Source: Leptodactylus fallax (taxonomy: Eukaryota; Chordata; Amphibia; Anura; Leptodactylidae). From it: a stretch of 64,000 nucleotides of DNA. Made by a program: the position numbers and the translations under genes. A model generated the notes under the pieces. The model made no database searches. It had not been told where the DNA came from and worked only from the letters and a program-made list of their open reading frames with translations. The stretch is taken from NCBI GenBank assembly GCA_947044405.1, contig CAMRHE010001088.1, forward strand, positions 164,213 to 228,212, written 5' to 3'. Shown piece by piece: positions 1-12,500 of this stretch; positions within the stretch are counted from its first letter, which is position 1, and every line of letters starts with the position of its first letter.

Positions 1-975
1 GGGGGAGCTCACTACATACAGATTATACAGTCACCACTAGGGGGAGCTCACTACATACAGATTATACAGTCACCACTAGGGGGAGCTCACTACATACAGA
101 TTATACAGTCACCAATAGGAGGAGCTCACTACATACAGATTATACAGTCACCACTAGGGGGAGCTCACTACATACAGATTATACAGTCACCACTAGGGGG
201 AGCTCACTACATACAGATTATACAGTCACTACTAGGAGGAGCTCTCTACATACAGATTATACAGTCACCACTAGGGGGAGCTCACTACATACAGATTATA
301 CACTCACCACTAGGGGGAGCTCACTACATACAGATTATACACTCACCACTAGGGGGAGCGCACTACATACAGATTAAACAGTCACCACTAGAGGGAGCTC
401 ACTACGTACAGATTATACAGTCACCACTAGGAGGAGGTCACTACATACAGATTATACAGCCACCACTAGGAGGAGCTCACTACATACAGATTATACAGTC
501 ACCACTAGGAGGAGCTCACTACATACAGATTATACAGTCACCACTAGGGGGAGCTCACTACATACAGATTATACAGTCACCACTAGGGGGAGCTCACTAC
601 ATACAGATTATACAGTCACCACTAGAGGGAGCTCACTACATACAGATTATACAGTCACTACTAGGAGGAGCTCTCTACATACAGATTATACAGTCACCAC
701 TAGGGGGAGCTCACTACATACAGATTATACACTCACCACTAGGGGGAGCTCACTACATACAGATTATACAGTCACCACTAGGGGGAGCTCACTACATACA
801 GATTAAACAGTCACCACTAGAGGGAGCTCACTACGTACAGATTATACAGTCACCACTAGGAGGAGGTCACTACATACAGATTATACAGCCACCACTAGGA
901 GGAGCTCACTACATACAGATTATACAGTCACCACTAGAGGGAGCTCACTACATACAGATTATACAGTCACCACTA
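1..975. repeat. 39-bp tandem array, left segment (runs off window edge)
   Basis: About 25 head-to-tail copies of a 39-bp unit containing the words GAGCTCACTACATACAG, ATTATACAGTCACC and ACTAGGGGG. Variants fall mostly in the ACTAG-GGG / AGG / GAG segment and at a few single sites. Each intact unit has a SacI site (GAGCTC). A block of 11 units (429 bp) is duplicated: the rare variant with CACTACTAGG followed by GCTCTCTAC occurs near 227 and again near 656. Because 39 is a multiple of three, one frame stays open through the array; that is not evidence of coding. The array begins before the window, is interrupted at 975 by a LINE, and resumes at 3939. Confidence 0.97.
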
Positions 976-1068
976 ATAATAATAATAATAATAATAATAA
1001 TAGTCCTTTAATAGTCCCACAATGGGGAAATTCAGTGTGTTACAGCAGCAAAGATAAGATAAGATAAG
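976..1068 (-). repeat. LINE 3' terminus: (ATT)n tail and GATAA microsatellite
   Basis: On the plus strand 976-1002 is an uninterrupted AAT/ATA run, the simple-repeat tail of the LINE. A second short run of GATAA lies at 1054-1068, about 50 bp further inside. TTATC-type tails are common at the 3' ends of related elements, so the inner run may be an older tail that the current element carries inside its 3' UTR. That last point is inference. Confidence 0.75.
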
Positions 1069-1191
1069 CAGATACAAATACAAATACATCATGTCCAGGA
1101 ATGTTCCAAGGTGAGAGGCATTACATTAATAGCAGACAGACAGATAGGGCGTAGCAGAGGGGGGTGGGGATATAACAGGCAGAGAGATATT

Positions 1192-3897
1192 TCAGTTCTC
1201 TGTATGGCCTGATCTCCGCTTAGGTCGGTGTTGGTTGTACAGCCTAACCGCGGTGGGGAGGAAAGACTTCCGATAGCGCTCCTTCTCACACCTAGGGTGG
1301 AGCAGTCGGTCACTGACAGTACTGCTCAGCGTGATCACAGTCTCATGCATGGGATGGGAGTTCTTCTTCTGCATGGAGCTCACCACGGACAGTATCCTTC
1401 TGTCACCCACCACCTGCACTGGGTCCAGTGGGCTCCCCAGGACAGAGCTGGCCCTTCTAATCAGCTTGTCAAGTTTATTTCTGTCCCTGGTTGATATACT
1501 GCTCCCCCAGCAGGCCACTCCAAAGAAGATGGCTGATGCCACTACCGAATTGAAGAAAGTCCTAAGAAATGCCCCCCGGATTCCAAAGGCTCTCAGTTTC
1601 CTAAGCAGGTAGAGCCTGCTGTGGCCCTTCCTGTACAGGGTCTCCATATGATCTGCCCAGTCCAGATTATTATTAAGGAGCAAACCCAGGTACTTATAGG
1701 TGTTCACAATCTCGATGCCCGTCCCCAGGATGTCCACTGGTTTTGGAGGGCTTCTGCCTTTGCGGAAGTCCACCACCATCTCCTTGGTCTTCCCCGCGTT
1801 AATCTTCAGGTGGTTCCGGTGGCACCAGTCCACAAAATCCCGGTTCAGTTCTCTGTACTCCCTGTCATCATCGTCTGTGATGAGACCTACTATTGCAGAG
1901 TCGTCAGAATACTTCTGTAGGTAGCAGCTGGATGAGTTGCACCTAAAATCTGCAGTGTACAGTGTGAAGAGGAAAGGGGCGAGAACCGTACCCTGAGGTG
2001 CCCCCGTATTACAGATCACTGTACCTGACACACAGTCCCGGGCTCTCACGTATTGAGGTCGATTTGTGAGGTAGTCTAGGATCCAGTTGGAGAGGTGGTG
2101 GTCCACTCCAGCAAGGCCCAGCTTGTCTCTCAGTAACCTGGGCTGTATGGTGTTAAAAGCACTGGAGAAGTCAAAGAACATTATTCTCACTGTGTTCCCT
2201 GGTTTCTCCAGGTGAGACAGAGCCCTGTGCAGAAGATGGATGATGACATCATCTACCCCAATGCCCGGCCGATAAGCAAACTGGAGGGGGTCCATAGCGG
2301 GGCTCACTAGAGGGCGGAGATGTGTGAGAACCAATCTCTCCAAGATCTTCATCAGGTGGGATGTCAGTGCTACAGGTCTGTAGTCGTTGAGGTCCATAGG
2401 GTGGGGTTTCTTTGGAACTGGTACCACACAAGAAGATTTCCATAATTCAGGGACTATTTCCTGCCTCAGTCTCATATTATACATATATGTAATTATACCA
2501 CACAGCTGGTCCCCACAAGTCTTAATTAGCCTTGCACTGATGTCATCTGGCCCTGCGGCTTTCCTCGCCTTGATCTTTTTCATCTCCTTCCTCACCTGGG
2601 CCCGTGTGAAGGTCAGACTGTGGTCAGATAAAGACAGATTTCTGGATTTACTGGTCTGTTGGGAAGTGGCCGCATGGGGTGAAGTCATTGTGGTGGGGGA
2701 AGCTGAAGGACATTCTGGGGTGGGAGCAGCTGGTGTGTGATCAAATCTGTTGAAGAATAGGTTTAGTTCATTAAGCCAATTAACATCTGCCTCAATCTGG
2801 CAGACAGACTGTTTATGACCCGAAATTGACTTAAGCCCCTCCCAGACCCCCCTTATGTCTTTTCTTTCCATTTGCTTTTCCATTTTTTCCTTATAACTGG
2901 CTTTTCCCTGCCTGATTTGATGCCTCAGCTCCTTTTGTACTTCCCTCAACCCCTCCTTATCTCTTGTCCTGAATGCCATCTTTTTCTCCTTAAGTAGTGT
3001 TTTTATATCAGCGTTAATCCATGGTTTGTTGTTGGAGAAGCACCTCACCACTTTTGTGGGTACTGTGTTGTCCACACAAAAAGTAATGTAGTCCGTTATG
3101 CAGTGTGTGAGTCCTTCTATATCTTCTCCATACGAATCCTGCAAAACTTCCCATGCGGTTGTGTCAAAACAATCCCTCAGAGCCTCATCACTCTCCTCGG
3201 ACCATATCCTCACTGTGCGGGTGACAGCTGGTTCTCTACGTATAAGTGGCTTGTACACAGGTCGGAGATGTACTAGGTTGTGATCCGATCTTCCCAGGGG
3301 CGGTAGGGCTGATGAGTTATATGCCTCCCTCACGTTGGCAAAGAACAAGTCCAGTGTTTTGTTGTCTCTTGTGTGGCAGGTTACATACTGTGTGAAACTG
3401 GGCAGTGTGGATGATGGAGAGGCATGGTTGAAATCGCCAGACACAAGAAGGAGGGCCTGGGGGTGCTGAGACTGTAACTGGCTCAGCGTGGCTTGTAGGA
3501 CCTCGCAGGCAGCGTCAGCTTTCGCAGAGGGGGGGACATATGCAGCTATCACGATGACATGTGATAGTTCCCTTGGTAGGTAGAAAGGTCTCATGCTCAC
3601 AGCTAATAGTTCAATGTCCTCACAGCAAGTTTGCTCCTTAATCACAATGTGCCTAGGATTACACCATCTATTATTCACAAACATTGCCAGCCCTCCTCCT
3701 TTCCTCTTACCGCTCTCCCTTGTCCTGACTGCCCGAAGGAGTTTAAAACCATCCAAGGAGACCAGAGGGTCAGGAGTAACTTCAGTGAGCCAAGTCTCTG
3801 TAAGTAGCATCATGCTGCACGCCCGAAACTCCTGATGATGCCTGGTGAGCGCTGTTAGTTCATCCATCTTGTTTGCAAGAGATCTCACATTACCCAT
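1192..3897 (-). CDS. LINE endonuclease-reverse transcriptase (ORF2-like), N-terminally truncated
   Basis: A 901-codon stop-free frame encoding the replication protein of a non-LTR retrotransposon, which nicks target DNA and primes reverse transcription of the element RNA there. An apurinic-like endonuclease domain comes first: NVRS at residues 3-6, TETW at 33-36, GDFN at 154-157 and SDHN at 204-207. A linker of about 200 residues follows. The reverse transcriptase has AAGPDD at 447-452, NDYRPVAL at 504-511, FFDFSSAF with the catalytic Asp at 576, GAPQG at 632-636 and the active-site box YSDD at 663-666, then KYLGLLL at 735-741. The C-terminus has the HPMHE and RYRKSFLPTAVRLYN words I associate with this family. 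The frame stays open upstream of the Met for 13 codons, reading into RRYRPAVPSII, until it meets TAG at the array junction, so this Met is an internal codon and the true start is lost. All catalytic motifs seen are intact and no frameshift is visible, which suggests a young copy. Without a promoter or ORF1 it is probably not autonomous. Confidence 0.93.
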   Translation of the reverse strand: MGNVRSLANKMDELTALTRHHQEFRACSMMLLTETWLTEVTPDPLVSLDGFKLLRAVRTRESGKRKGGGLAMFVNNRWCNPRHIVIKEQTCCEDIELLAVSMRPFYLPRELSHVIVIAAYVPPSAKADAACEVLQATLSQLQSQHPQALLLVSGDFNHASPSSTLPSFTQYVTCHTRDNKTLDLFFANVREAYNSSALPPLGRSDHNLVHLRPVYKPLIRREPAVTRTVRIWSEESDEALRDCFDTTAWEVLQDSYGEDIEGLTHCITDYITFCVDNTVPTKVVRCFSNNKPWINADIKTLLKEKKMAFRTRDKEGLREVQKELRHQIRQGKASYKEKMEKQMERKDIRGVWEGLKSISGHKQSVCQIEADVNWLNELNLFFNRFDHTPAAPTPECPSASPTTMTSPHAATSQQTSKSRNLSLSDHSLTFTRAQVRKEMKKIKARKAAGPDDISARLIKTCGDQLCGIITYMYNMRLRQEIVPELWKSSCVVPVPKKPHPMDLNDYRPVALTSHLMKILERLVLTHLRPLVSPAMDPLQFAYRPGIGVDDVIIHLLHRALSHLEKPGNTVRIMFFDFSSAFNTIQPRLLRDKLGLAGVDHHLSNWILDYLTNRPQYVRARDCVSGTVICNTGAPQGTVLAPFLFTLYTADFRCNSSSCYLQKYSDDSAIVGLITDDDDREYRELNRDFVDWCHRNHLKINAGKTKEMVVDFRKGRSPPKPVDILGTGIEIVNTYKYLGLLLNNNLDWADHMETLYRKGHSRLYLLRKLRAFGIRGAFLRTFFNSVVASAIFFGVACWGSSISTRDRNKLDKLIRRASSVLGSPLDPVQVVGDRRILSVVSSMQKKNSHPMHETVITLSSTVSDRLLHPRCEKERYRKSFLPTAVRLYNQHRPKRRSGHTEN

Positions 3898-3938
3898 GAT
3901 GATGGAGGGAACAGCTGGTCGGTAACGCCTCTTTTTAA

Positions 3939-5925
3939 ACTAGAGGGAGCTCACTATATACAGACTATACAGTCACCACTAGGAGGAGCACACTACATAC
4001 AGACTATACAGTCACCACTAGGGGGAGCTCACTACATACAGATTATACAGTCACCGCTAGGGGGAGCTCACTACATACAGATTATACAGTCACCACTAGG
4101 AGGAGCTTACTACATACAAGTTATACAGTCTCCACTAGAGGGAGCTCACTACATACAGATTATACAGTCACCACTAGTGGAGCTCACTACTTACAGATTA
4201 TACAGTCACCACTAGAGGGAGCTCACTAAATACAGATTATACAGTCACCATTAGGGGGAGCTCACTGCATACAGATTATATAGCCATCACTAGGGGGAGC
4301 TCACTACATACAGATTATACAGCCATAACTAGAGGGAGCTCACTACATACAGATTATACATTCACCAGTAGGGGGATCTCACTACGTACAGATTATACAG
4401 TCACCACTAGGGGGAGCTCACTACATACAGATTATACAGTCACCACTAGAGGGATCTCACTACATACAGATTATACAGTCACCACTAGAGGGAGCTCACT
4501 ACATACAGATTATACAGTGACCACTAGAGGGAGCTCACTACATACAGATTATACAGTCACCACTAGGAGGAGATCACTACATACAGATTATACAGTCACC
4601 ACTAGAGGGAGCTCACTACATACAGATTATACAGTCACCACTAGCAGGAGCTCACTACATACAGATTATACAGTCACCACTAGGGGGAGCTCACTAAATA
4701 CAGATTATACAGTCACCACTAGAGGGAGCTCACTACATACAGATTATACAGCCATCACTAGAGGGAGCTCACTATATAAAGATTATACAGTCGCCACTAG
4801 AGGGAGCTCACTACATACAGATTATACAGTCACCACTAGTGGAGCTCACTACATACAGATTATACAGTCACCACTATGGGGAGCTCACTACATACAGATT
4901 ATACAGTCACCACTAGGAGGAGCTCACTACTTACAGATTATACAGTCACCACTAGAGGGAGCTCACTAAATACAGATTATACAGTCACCACTAGAGGGAG
5001 CTCACTACATACAGATTATACAGTCACCATTAGGGGGAGCTCACTGCATACAGATTATATAGCCATCACTAAGGGGAGCTCACTACATACAGATTATACA
5101 GACACCACTAGGAGGAGCTCACTACATACAGATTATACAGTCACCACTAGAGGGAGCTCACTACATACAGATTATACAGTCACCACTAGGGGGAGCTCAC
5201 TACATACAGATTATACAGTCACCACTAGGAGGAGCTCACTACATACAGATTATACAGTCACCACTAGGGGGAGCTCACTACATACAGATTATACAATAAC
5301 CACTAGAGGGCACTCACTACATACAGATTATACAGTCACCACTAGGAGGAGCTCACTACATACAGATTATACAGTCACCACTAGGGGGAGCTCACTACAT
5401 ACAGATTATACAGTCACCACTAGAGGGAGCTCACTACATACAGATTATACAGTCACCACTAGCAGGAGCTCACTACATACAGATTATACAGTCATCACTA
5501 GGAGGAGCTCACTACATACAGATTATACAGTCACCACTAGGGGGAGCTCACTACATATAGATTATACAGTCACCACTAGGAGGAGCTCACTACATACAGA
5601 TTATACAGTCACCACTAGGGGGAGCTCACTACATACAGATTATACAGCCACCACTAGAGGGAGCTCACTACATACAGATTATACAGTCACCACTAGGAGG
5701 AGCTCACTACATACAGATTATACAGTCACCACTAGGGGGAGCTCACTACATATAGATTATACAGTCACCACTAGGAGGAGCTCACTACATACAGATTATA
5801 CAGTCACCACTAGAGGGAGCTCACTACATACAGATTATACAGTCACCACTAGAGGGAGCTCACTACATACAGATTATACAGTCACCATTAGGGGGATCTC
5901 TTTACATACTGATTATACAGCCAAT
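3939..5925. repeat. 39-bp tandem array, right segment
   Basis: Continuation of the array interrupted by the LINE, about 51 units, with the same GAGCTCACTACATACAG core. It is more heterogeneous than the left segment: it has units with CTTACAGATT, CTAAATACAG, TATAGCCATC, a 3-bp shorter ACTAGTGGAGC form, and GCAGGAGC variants. The final units decay (GGGGGATCTCTTTACATAC) into unique sequence after about 5925. Open frames at 4517-4969 and 4876-5976 simply translate the 13-codon unit. Confidence 0.96.
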
Positions 5926-6552
5926 AGAGTCTCAGATGTTGTCCCCTCACCTACAGGACATATAAATATACCATAAAATGGGAATATCCTTTTCAATTTC
6001 TGGAGGCCGGATAAATTCTGTTTGTCGGGATACATAGTAAAATAGTGTTAGTTGTGGCATTGCCCTTTAACTCTTCTTAGAGGGGGGATTCAACTTCCAG
6101 GTACTAGCCCCCACCTTCACCTTCTCTCATCTCCTGCAGTTAAACCTTTGTATATGACCCCTCTGCTATCCCTTCTCGTTGAGCTCCTGACGATGCTGTG
6201 GGCAGAGCCCCCCTTTTTTGCCCCCTTTATCTGATATCTTGGATGTTCTCTTATCGCTCTCTTATAATCGGAGCCATATTTCAGGATGAATCTTATTAAG
6301 CCTTAATCCAGATGACTCAGATCCGGGATGACGTCTCCAATGTCACAGTCCCAGGTGTGCGCCAAGGAGTTGTGGCCCCTCACGACCCCAGACTGCGAGG
6401 TCATACAGTGTGGCATCTCCCCTTATGTAGTCCAAGACCTCTTTGTTTTAGGCAGAAGGTGGGTTGTGGGATTCTGCCCCTGTGGGGGGCGCTATTACAT
6501 TGAAGTTGACAATTCAGTGGAACTACAAGTGAGGATAACTGCTAGAAAGTCA
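5926..6552. other. Spacer between the 39-bp and 34-bp arrays
   Basis: About 630 bp of apparently single-copy sequence of mixed composition. I see no recognisable gene, RNA or transposon terminus. An ATG at 6328 opens the frame that later runs through the 34-bp array, but the roughly 75 codons before the repeat resemble no protein I know. Confidence 0.6.
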
Positions 6553-9500
6553 CCCCATTATATTATATACAGAGGTGCCCTCCTCTCCCCATTATATTAT
6601 ATACAGAGGTGCCCTCTTCTCCCCATTATATTATATACAGAGGCGTCCTCCTCTCCCCATTATATTATATACAGAGGTGTCCTCCTCTCCCCATTATATT
6701 ATATACAGAGGTGCCCTCCTCTCCCCATTATATTATATACAGAGGCGTCCTCCTCTCCCCATTATATTATATACAGAGGTGCCCTCCTCTCCCCATTATA
6801 TTATATACAGAGGTGCCCTCCTCTCCCCATTATATTATATACAGAGGCGTCCTCCTCTCCCCATTATATTATATACAGAGGTACCCTCCTCTCCCCATTA
6901 TATTATATACAGAGGTGTCCTCCTCTCCCCATTATATTATATACAGAGGTGTCCTCCTCTCCCCATTATATTATATACAGAGGCGCCCTCCTCTCCCCAT
7001 TATATTATATACAGAGGCGCCCTCCTCTCCCCATTATATTATATACAGAGGCGCCCTCCTCTCCCCATTATATTATATACAGAGGTGCCCTCCTCTCCCC
7101 ATTATATTATATACAGAGGCGTCCTCCTCTCCCCATTATATTATATACAGAGGTGCCCTCCTCTCCCCATTATATTATATACAGAGGTGCCCTCCTCTCC
7201 CCATTATATTATATACAGAGGCGTCCTCCTCTCCCCATTATATTATATACAGAGGTACCCTCCTCTCCCCATTATATTATATACAGAGGTGTCCTCCTCT
7301 CCCCATTATATTATATACAGAGGTGTCCTCCTCTCCCCATTATATTATATACAGAGGCGCCCTCCTCTCCCCATTATATTATATACAGAGGCGCCCTCCT
7401 CTCCCCATTATATTATATACAGAGGCGCCCTCCTCTCCCCATTATATTATATACAGAGGTGCCCTCCTCTCCCCATTATATTATATACAGAGGTGTCCTC
7501 CTCTCCCCATTATATTATATACAGAGGCGCCCTCCTCTCCCCATTATATTATATACAGAGGCGCCCTCCTCTCCCCATTATATTATATACAGAGGCGCCC
7601 TCCTCTCCCCATTATATTATATACAGAGGCGCCCTCCTCTCCCCATTATATTATATACAGAGGTGCCCTCCTCTCCCCATTATATTATATACAGAGGCGT
7701 CCTCCTCTCCCCATTATATTATATACAGAGGTACCCTCCTCTCCCCATTATATTATATACAGAGGTGTCCTCCTCTCCCCATTATATTATATACAGAGGT
7801 ACCCTCCTCTCCCCATTATATTATATACAGAGGCGCCCTCCTCTCCCCATTATATTATATACAGAGGCGCCCTCCTCTCCCCATTATATTATATACAGAG
7901 GCGCCCTCCTCTCCCCATTATATTATATACAGAGGCACCCTCCTCTCCCCATTATATTATATACAGAGGCACCCTCCTCTCCCCATTATATTATATACAG
8001 AGGTGCCTTCCTTTCCCCAGGTCCTTACATTATATTATATACAGAGGTACCCTCCTCTCCCCATTATATTATATACAGAGGCGCCCTCCTCTCCCCATTA
8101 TATTATATACAGAGGCGCCCTCCTCTCCCCATTATATTATATACAGAGGCGCCCTCCTCTCCCCATTATATTATATACAGAGGCACCCTCCTCTCCCCAT
8201 TATATTATATACAGAGGCACCCTCCTCTCCCCATTATATTATATACAGAGGCGCCCTCCTCTCCCCATTATATTATATACAGAGGCACCCTCCTCTCCCC
8301 ATTATATTATATACAGAGGCACCCTCCTCTCCCCATTATATTATATACAGAGGTGTCCTCCTCTCCCCATTATATTATATACAGAGGCACCCTCCTCTCC
8401 CCATTATATTATATACAGAGGTGTCCTCCTCTCCCCATTATATTATATACAGAGGCACCCTCCTCTCCCCATTATATTATATACAGAGGCGTCCTCCTCT
8501 CCCCATTATATTATATACAGAGGCACCCTCCTCTCCCCATTATATTATATACAGAGGTGTCCTCCTCTCCCCATTATATTATATACAGAGGCACCCTCCT
8601 CTCCCCATTATATTATATACAGAGGTGTCCTCCTCTCCCCATTATATTATATACAGAGGCGCCCTCCTCTCCCCATTATATTATATACAGAGGTGCCTTC
8701 CTTTCCCCAGGTCCTTACATTATATTATATACAGAGGTACCCTCCTCTCCCCATTATATTATATACAGAGGCGCCCTCCTCTCCCCATTATATTATATAC
8801 AGAGGCGTCCTCCTCTCCCCATTATATTATATACAGAGGCGTCCTCCTCTCCCCATTATATTATATACAGAGGCGCCTTCCTCTCCCCATTATATTATAT
8901 ACAGAGGTACCCTCCTCTCCCCATTATATTATATACAGAGGCGTCCTCCTCTCCCCATTATATTATATACAGAGGCGCCTTCCTCTCCCCATTATATTAT
9001 ATACAGAGGTGTCCTCCTCTCCCCATTATATTATATACAGAGGCACCCTCCTCTCCCCATTATATTACATACAGAGGCGCCCTCCTCTCCCCATTATATT
9101 ATATACAGAGGTGTCCTCCTCTCCCCATTATATTATATACAGAGGCGCCCTCCTCTCCCCATTATATTATATACAGAGGCGTCCTCCTCTCCCCATTATA
9201 TTATATACAGATGTGCCCTCCTCTCCCCATTATATTATATACAGAGGTGTCCTCCTCTCCCCATTATATTATATACAGAGGCGCCCTCCCTCTCCCCATT
9301 ATATTATATACAGAGGCGCCCTCCTCTCCCCATTATATTATATACAGAGGCGTCCTCCTCTCCCCATTATATTATATACAGATGTGCCCTCCTCTCCCCA
9401 TTATATTATATACAGAGGTGTCCTCCTCTCCCCATTATATTATATACAGAGGCGCCCTCCTCTCCCCATTATATTATATACAGAGGCGCCCTCCTCTCCC

Positions 9501-12500
9501 CATTATATTATATACAGAGGCGCCCTCCTCTCCCCATTATATTATATACAGAGGCGCCCTCCTCTCCCCATTATATTACATACAGAGGTGCCCTCCTCTC
9601 CCCATTATATTATATACAGAGGTGCCCTCCTCTCCCCATTATATTATATACAGAGGTGCCCTCCTCTCCCCATTATATTATATACAGAGGCGCCCTCCTC
9701 TCCCCATTATATTATATACAGAGGCGCCCTCCTCTCCCCATTATATTATATACAGAGGTGCCTTCCTTTCCCCAGGTCCTTACATTATATTATATACAGA
9801 GGTACCCTCCCTCTCCCCATTATATTATATACAGAGGCGCCCTCCTCTCCCCATTATATTATATACAGAGGCGCCCTCCTCTCCCCATTATATTATATAC
9901 AGAGGTGCCCTCCTCTCCCCATTATATTATATACAGAGGCGTCCTCCTCTCCCCATTATATTATATACAGAGGCGCCTTCCTCTCCCCATTATATTATAT
10001 ACAGAGGTGTCCTCCTCTCCCCATTATATTATATACAGAGCGCCCTCCTCTCCCCATTATATTATATACAGAGGTACCCTCCTCTCCCCATTATATTATA
10101 TACAGAGGTGTCCTCCTCTCCCCATTATATTATATACAGAGGTACCCTCCTCTCCCCATTATATTATATACAGAGGCGCCCTCCTCTCCCCATTATATTA
10201 TATACAGAGGCGCCCTCCTCTCCCCATTATATTATATACAGAGGCGCCCTCCTCTCCCCATTATATTATATACAGAGGTGCCCTCCCTCTCCCCATTATA
10301 TTATATACAGAGGTGTCCTCCTCTCCCCATTATATTATATACAGAGGCGCCCTCCTCTCCCCATTATATTATATACAGAGGTACCCTCCTCTCCCCATTA
10401 TATTATATACAGAGGTGTCCTCCTCTCCCCATTATATTATATACAGAGGTACCCTCCTCTCCCCATTATATTATATACAGAGGCGCCCTCCTCTCCCCAT
10501 TATATTATATACAGAGGCGCCCTCCTCTCCCCATTATATTATATACAGAGGCGTCCTCCTCTCCCCATTATATTATATACAGAGGTGTCCTCCTCTCCCC
10601 ATTATATTATATACAGAGGTACCCTCCTCTCCCCATTATATTATATACAGAGGCGCCCTCCTCTCCCCATTATATTATATACAGAGGCGCCCTCCTCTCC
10701 CCATTATATTATATACAGAGGCGCCCTCCTCTCCCCATTATATTATATACAGAGGCACCCTCCTCTCCCCATTATATTATATACAGAGGCACCCTCCTCT
10801 CCCCATTATATTATATACAGAGGTGCCTTCCTTTCCCCAGGTCCTTACATTATATTATATACAGAGGTACCCTCCTCTCCCCATTATATTATATACAGAG
10901 GCGCCCTCCTCTCCCCATTATATTATATACAGAGGCGCCCTCCTCTCCCCATTATATTATATACAGAGGCGCCCTCCTCTCCCCATTATATTATATACAG
11001 AGGCACCCTCCTCTCCCCATTATATTATATACAGAGGCACCCTCCTCTCCCCATTATATTATATACAGAGGCGCCCTCCTCTCCCCATTATATTATATAC
11101 AGAGGCACCCTCCTCTCCCCATTATATTATATACAGAGGCACCCTCCTCTCCCCATTATATTATATACAGAGGTGTCCTCCTCTCCCCATTATATTATAT
11201 ACAGAGGCACCCTCCTCTCCCCATTATATTATATACAGAGGTGTCCTCCTCTCCCCATTATATTATATACAGAGGCACCCTCCTCTCCCCATTATATTAT
11301 ATACAGAGGCGTCCTCCTCTCCCCATTATATTATATACAGAGGCACCCTCCTCTCCCCATTATATTATATACAGAGGTGTCCTCCTCTCCCCATTATATT
11401 ATATACAGAGGCACCCTCCTCTCCCCATTATATTATATACAGAGGTGTCCTCCTCTCCCCATTATATTATATACAGAGGCGCCCTCCTCTCCCCATTATA
11501 TTATATACAGAGGTGCCTTCCTTTCCCCAGGTCCTTACATTATATTATATACAGAGGTACCCTCCTCTCCCCATTATATTATATACAGGGCGCCCTCCTC
11601 TCCCCATTATATTATATACAGGGGCGCCCCCCTCTCCCCATTATATTATATACAGAGGCGTCCTCCTCTCCCCATTATATTATATACAGAGGCGCCTTCC
11701 TCTCCCCATTATATTATATACAGAGGTACCCTCCTCTCCCCATTATATTATATACAGAGGCGTCCTCCTCTCCCCATTATATTATATACAGAGGCGCCTT
11801 CCTCTCCCCATTATATTATATACAGAGGTGTCCTCCTCTCCCCATTATATTATATACAGAGGCACCCTCCTCTCCCCATTATATTACATACAGAGGCGCC
11901 CTCCTCTCCCCATTATATTATATACAGAGGTGTCCTCCTCTCCCCATTATATTATATACAGAGGCGCCCTCCTCTCCCCATTATATTATATACAGAGGCG
12001 TCCTCCTCTCCCCATTATATTATATACAGATGTGCCCCTCCTCTCCCCATTATATTATATACAGAGGTGTCCTCCTCTCCCCATTATATTATATACAGAG
12101 GCGCCCTCCTCTCCCCATTATATTATATACAGAGGCGCCCTCCTCTCCCCATTATATTATATACAGAGGCGCCCTCCTCTCCCCATTATATTATATACAG
12201 AGGCGTCCTCCTCTCCCCATTATATTATATACAGATGTGCCCTCCTCTCCCCATTATATTATATACAGAGGTGTCCTCCTCTCCCCATTATATTATATAC
12301 AGAGGCGCCCTCCTCTCCCCATTATATTATATACAGAGGCGCCCTCCTCTCCCCATTATATTATATACAGAGGCGCCCTCCTCTCCCCATTATATTATAT
12401 ACAGAGGCGTCCTCCTCTCCCCATTATATTACATACAGAGGTGCCCCCCCTCCTCTCCCCATTATATTATATACAGAGGTGCCCTCCTCTCCCCATTATA

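Larger units (their letters stand above)
976..3938 (-). mobile_element. 5'-truncated L2/CR1/Rex1-type LINE inserted in the 39-bp array
   Basis: A 2.96-kb non-LTR retrotransposon in antisense orientation. Reading the minus strand, it begins at 3938, carries one open endonuclease/reverse-transcriptase frame to 1192, then a 3' UTR of about 190 nt, and ends in an (ATT)n tail at 976-1002. The 3' UTR ends with TTTCCCCATTGTGGGAC followed by ATTAAAGGAC, which I recall from fish and amphibian elements of this group; ending in a short simple repeat instead of poly(A) also fits L2/CR1-type LINEs. There is no ORF1 or 5' UTR, so the copy is 5'-truncated. The array resumes directly on both sides, and ACTA occurs at 972-975 and 3939-3942, either a 4-bp target duplication or microhomology. 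The exact clade within the group is not certain. Confidence 0.93.

Noticed and set aside
1089..3835. Smaller frames on both strands within the LINE
   Set aside because: They are shadows of the endonuclease-reverse transcriptase frame and have no features of their own.
4517..5976. Open frames of 150 and 366 codons in the 39-bp array
   Set aside because: The 13-codon unit translates without stops simply because 39 is a multiple of three. The frame is lost where units change length.
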